NCBI GenBank assembly: GCA_002390045.1
Contig: DGSB01000070.1
Location: 1 to 24,580 of the forward strand
Length of the DNA stretch: 24,580 nt
DNA from: Fibrobacter sp. UBA4373
GTDB lineage: Bacteria; Fibrobacterota; Fibrobacteria; Fibrobacterales; Fibrobacteraceae
Direction: 5' to 3'
The notes below the pieces were generated by a model. The model saw nothing but the letters and a program-made list of their open reading frames with translations, did not search any database and was not told where the DNA came from. Of the stretch, positions 22,458 through 24,580 are shown one piece after another (within the stretch, counting starts at the first letter, position 1; every line of letters starts with the position of its first letter). The translations under genes were made by a program, and so were the position numbers.

Positions 22458-24334
22458 GCAAAGAACCCCCGCTTCGAAAAGTCCATCGTAATATCCATAT
22501 GCTCATCCGCTTGTCCCTGCATTTGTAAATTCCAAAAGAGGAACAGCCGAATCCCCTGCACAACCGTCGGCGCCGCTGATTGGTGAGAGCCCATAATCCA
22601 ATTTAAAGCAACCTTGACCGGTCTCGAAAAATGAAAACGGAAAGCATAAGAAAGAAGTCCATCTTTCAGAAGGATTTCATTCGCTTCCGGATACAGCAAG
22701 GGGACATTCGAATCCAAAGAAATATTTTGTCCATTGATTTTAAGCGTATAGGCACGATTTCCATACACTTTTCGAATGCCCAAGTTCAATTCTGTGCCAA
22801 AATAGCCCTCTAAATCCGCAAAAGTCGCATTTGCAATCGCATAGGAGACTTTGAGTTTCGAATTCGACTTCAATAGGGAAAACTTTTTTTCAACATGAAG
22901 CACCGGATTTTTTCCGGGAACACTCGCCATCTGCTCGGAACGAAGCAGAACCGACAAAGAGTCATCCTTCCGCTCAATTTCATAATCGTACGGCGAAGAA
23001 AGAATTCCCTGGCCATCATTCAAGGCCGCATCCAACTGCTTCATATCGGCCAAAGATGCCGGAATCAAATGGTCCACAAAAGCGCGGGGCACATCTCCAT
23101 TCTGCTGAGAAGCGCTCACCAGGTTCAATTCCGCCGGTTTATAGATCAAGGATCGTAAAGCAGCGCCCTTTCGCTGCTCCAGCAAAAATTGCAAGTCTGG
23201 ATTGTTCACCAAAATCTGCCGATTTCCATTCCGCAAAAAATCCGAAACTTCTACACGACGTCCGTCAAGCTTTGCGAGATTTTCAATTTCTTCTTCTACA
23301 GCGATAATGCAGGCATTTCCATGCCAGCGCACCACCGGACTGCGGACTCCTTTATTATCGTACAAATCCGCATAATATTCCGAAGCCATGAGCGGCATCA
23401 GCTTGCGCTGTATAGTCAAAAGATCTTTAGGCGGCAAGAGTGTCTTTGCATGGGAATTCGCAATCAATAAGGATTTGTGCATCAAATCCGCTTCCGGACG
23501 TCTCAGCAAAAGTTCCCGGCAGCTATGGGATCCCGCCGGCAATCCAAGTTCCGTCCCCACGTCGCTCATCAAGTTCACTTTTGCACAAAGAGGTTCATCC
23601 AGAACATGGGAAAGCGTCCACAGCTGGAAAGAAAACTTCAAAATTTTATCTCGCAGCTCTGCAAAGAACTTTTGAATCTCCTCGGCAGAGGAAACCGGAA
23701 TCGGCAACTTAGCCACCCAAAGCAAGTCATTTTCTCGGAACGAATCCAGTTTATCCTGCAATTCGGAACTCTCAAGCTGGAGCGATTCGCTTAAATCCTT
23801 TGCAACCGGTAAAAGCCGCATCACGGAATCGCGGTCTTCTGCCGTAAACCATCCAGAGACACGCGTTGCACGACCAAGGGTATCCTGCAAGCTTTTTTCA
23901 GAAACCAGAGTATATCGGAAGCCCTGCTTTGCAAGAACCTCCGCCATTCCAATTTCCCATGCCATCGAAGAGTTGAAATATCCGATCGGCTCTGTCTGGA
24001 AAACCTTCTCGACTAACGAAAAATGTTCTTTCAGCTGAAGCTCTTGAAGCTCCATCGGGAACAGCGGAAGCATTGCATCAAAAAATCCACCACCCAAAAT
24101 TTCGAGATTTCCTTCTCGAATTGCATTTCGCATCCAAACAATATCTGCAATGTTTTGCTTGCTCCAACTTTGGAGAACATTCCCCGGCACAAAGAGCGAA
24201 AACCGAATTTTATCTTCTTCGAGAAGTTTCCGGATTTCAACCGCTATCTGCGAATATAAATCATCAAATACTGTTTTTTGAAGAGCAAACGGTTCTTTGA
24301 TATATAGCAGAAGAGATAGTTTAATCGGCTTCAT
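22454..24334 (-). CDS. GH57-family 4-alpha-glucanotransferase-like protein, possibly inactive
   Basis: 626-residue protein of the GH57 family, closest in layout to 4-alpha-glucanotransferase. Family landmarks are NLEILGGGFFDAMLPLFP (77-93), GYFNSSMAWEIGMAEVLAKQGF (118-139), SDVGTELGLP (257-266) and ELLLRRPEADLMHKSLL (274-290), plus a C-terminal beta domain of the DUF1926 kind. In active enzymes the third region contains WLTERVWEP, whose Glu is the nucleophile; here the matching position is Ser123 (FNSSMAWEI), so hydrolase activity is doubtful. It is the first gene of the seven-gene operon. It starts at an ATG only four bases after TATTTTTG, a promoter-like box. No signal peptide is seen, so it would be cytosolic. 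Confidence 0.75.
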   Translation of the reverse strand: MKPIKLSLLLYIKEPFALQKTVFDDLYSQIAVEIRKLLEEDKIRFSLFVPGNVLQSWSKQNIADIVWMRNAIREGNLEILGGGFFDAMLPLFPMELQELQLKEHFSLVEKVFQTEPIGYFNSSMAWEIGMAEVLAKQGFRYTLVSEKSLQDTLGRATRVSGWFTAEDRDSVMRLLPVAKDLSESLQLESSELQDKLDSFRENDLLWVAKLPIPVSSAEEIQKFFAELRDKILKFSFQLWTLSHVLDEPLCAKVNLMSDVGTELGLPAGSHSCRELLLRRPEADLMHKSLLIANSHAKTLLPPKDLLTIQRKLMPLMASEYYADLYDNKGVRSPVVRWHGNACIIAVEEEIENLAKLDGRRVEVSDFLRNGNRQILVNNPDLQFLLEQRKGAALRSLIYKPAELNLVSASQQNGDVPRAFVDHLIPASLADMKQLDAALNDGQGILSSPYDYEIERKDDSLSVLLRSEQMASVPGKNPVLHVEKKFSLLKSNSKLKVSYAIANATFADLEGYFGTELNLGIRKVYGNRAYTLKINGQNISLDSNVPLLYPEANEILLKDGLLSYAFRFHFSRPVKVALNWIMGSHQSAAPTVVQGIRLFLFWNLQMQGQADEHMDITMDFSKRGFFA

Positions 24335-24338
24335 TCTT

Positions 24339-24346
24339 CAAAAATA
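24339..24346 (-). promoter_or_regulatory. Putative promoter box TATTTTTG of the GH57-like gene and its operon
   Basis: On the minus strand TATTTTTG ends four bases before the ATG at 24334. It resembles the TATATTTTG boxes before pheS and HU, in nearly identical position, suggesting a leaderless mRNA that starts at or close to the first codon. No -35 element was recognised. Confidence 0.4.
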
Positions 24347-24389
24347 GCACAAAAATTTCAAAATTCATGCCGAGTTTTAAAAAAGTAAA

Positions 24390-24530
24390 GCCCCAGCCGT
24401 GGAGGACGCGATCCAAGGGACCGTCCACGGGGGGATTGCAGGGGAAGGTCCGGGCGGGCATGGCGGGGGGCGGCCCGCTCCGGCGGGCAAAAAAGGAAGG
24501 GCCCCCGCGATCTCTCGCGGGGGCCCGGGG
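24390..24530. other. Very GC-rich spacer between the GH57-like gene and 5S rRNA
   Basis: About 140 bases, by eye well above 70% GC, in sharp contrast to the preceding AT-rich bases (24335-24389) and to the rest of the window. It contains an inverted repeat CCGTGGA (24397-24403)/TCCACGG (24424-24430) and a perfect 6 bp hairpin GCCCGC-TCCG-GCGGGC (24473-24488). No convincing gene is present. It may be part of an rRNA operon with unusual composition, or a misjoined piece of another genome. Confidence 0.6.
24488..24526 (-). terminator. rRNA operon terminator
   Basis: On the minus strand GGGCCCCCGCGA pairs with TCGCGGGGGCCC around a 4-base loop, a very strong 12 bp stem, followed by CTTCCTTTTTTG. 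It lies immediately after the 5S rRNA 3' end, as expected for the end of an rRNA operon. Confidence 0.9.
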
Positions 24531-24580
24531 ATCCGGCGGCGACCTACTCTCCCGGGCCCGGAGGCCAGGTACCATCGGCG
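24531..24580 (-). rRNA. rrf: 5S rRNA, 3' end only (partial)
   Basis: The minus strand reads CGCCGATGGTACC, then GGGAGAGTAGGTCGCCGCC, the conserved loop E to 3'-terminal segment of bacterial 5S rRNA. Only the last ~50 of about 115 bases are in the window; the remainder is beyond 24580. The exact 3' end is approximate. A strong terminator follows at once. Its high GC does not match the coding part of the window. Confidence 0.85.

Noticed and set aside
24321..24575. 84-residue minus-strand open frame across the GC-rich end
   Set aside because: It crosses the rRNA terminator and part of the 5S gene, its composition is Pro/Arg-rich as expected of random high-GC sequence, and it has no recognisable motif.
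1..24580. CRISPR arrays, tRNA genes, insertion sequences, toxin-antitoxin or prophage genes
   Set aside because: I looked for regular repeat-spacer patterns, tRNA-like cloverleaf ends, transposase motifs and phage-type gene runs and saw none.

Overview
This window looks like a piece, probably one whole contig, of a Fibrobacterota genome (Fibrobacter or a close relative). That placement is inference. It rests on the style of the proteins, a cellulolytic-gut type CE1 esterase carrying an internal sorting-domain-like module, and a TATATTTTG-type promoter box lying directly against start codons. Coding density is high and every reading frame has similar, moderate GC. The exception is the last ~190 bases, which turn abruptly very GC-rich and hold the 3' end of a 5S rRNA gene on the minus strand. 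Contigs often break at rRNA operons.

Layout. (1) 1-1861: adk (minus) and pheS (plus) diverge from a ~105 bp region, each with its own terminator. (2) 1878-3447: a secreted CE1-family esterase. (3) 3474-15942: a nitrogen-assimilation locus. An eight-gene minus-strand operon runs substrate-binding protein, permease, ATPase, three DUF1989 ('urea carboxylase-associated') genes, an arylformamidase-like alpha/beta hydrolase and a 1198-residue biotin-dependent urea/guanidine carboxylase. Divergent from it are a ROK-family regulator and then allophanate hydrolase. (4) 15932-17553: dusB (minus) and an HU-type DNA-binding protein (plus). (5) 17569-24334: a tightly packed seven-gene minus-strand envelope operon, in transcription order a GH57-like protein, a STAS/TM/coiled-coil protein, a lytic transglycosylase, a TolC-like protein, an MlaC-like protein, a DUF2953-like membrane protein and an RsuA-type pseudouridine synthase. 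(6) 24335-24580: GC-rich spacer, rRNA terminator and 5S rRNA end. There is no gene-free stretch longer than 300 bases.

How the central locus works together. The ABC importer would bring in a small nitrogen compound. The biotin carboxylase would carboxylate it, DUF1989 proteins would deiminate carboxyguanidine to allophanate, and allophanate hydrolase would release ammonia and CO2. A carboxylase with DUF1989 partners is now understood in several bacteria as a guanidine rather than a urea pathway. I see no guanidine riboswitch here. Instead, a 25 bp palindrome (ACTTTATAAAA-3 nt-TTTTATAAAGT) lies in the promoter region between the catabolic operon and the ROK gene, and again directly before allophanate hydrolase. 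This makes the ROK protein the likely local regulator of the whole pathway.

The most notable oddities are an apparent single-base frameshift in the third DUF1989 gene, the degenerate ROK regulator, the unexplained arylformamidase-like hydrolase, a GH57-like protein that seems to lack its catalytic nucleophile, and the compositional break beside the 5S gene. All family assignments were made by reading the sequence; no database search was run.
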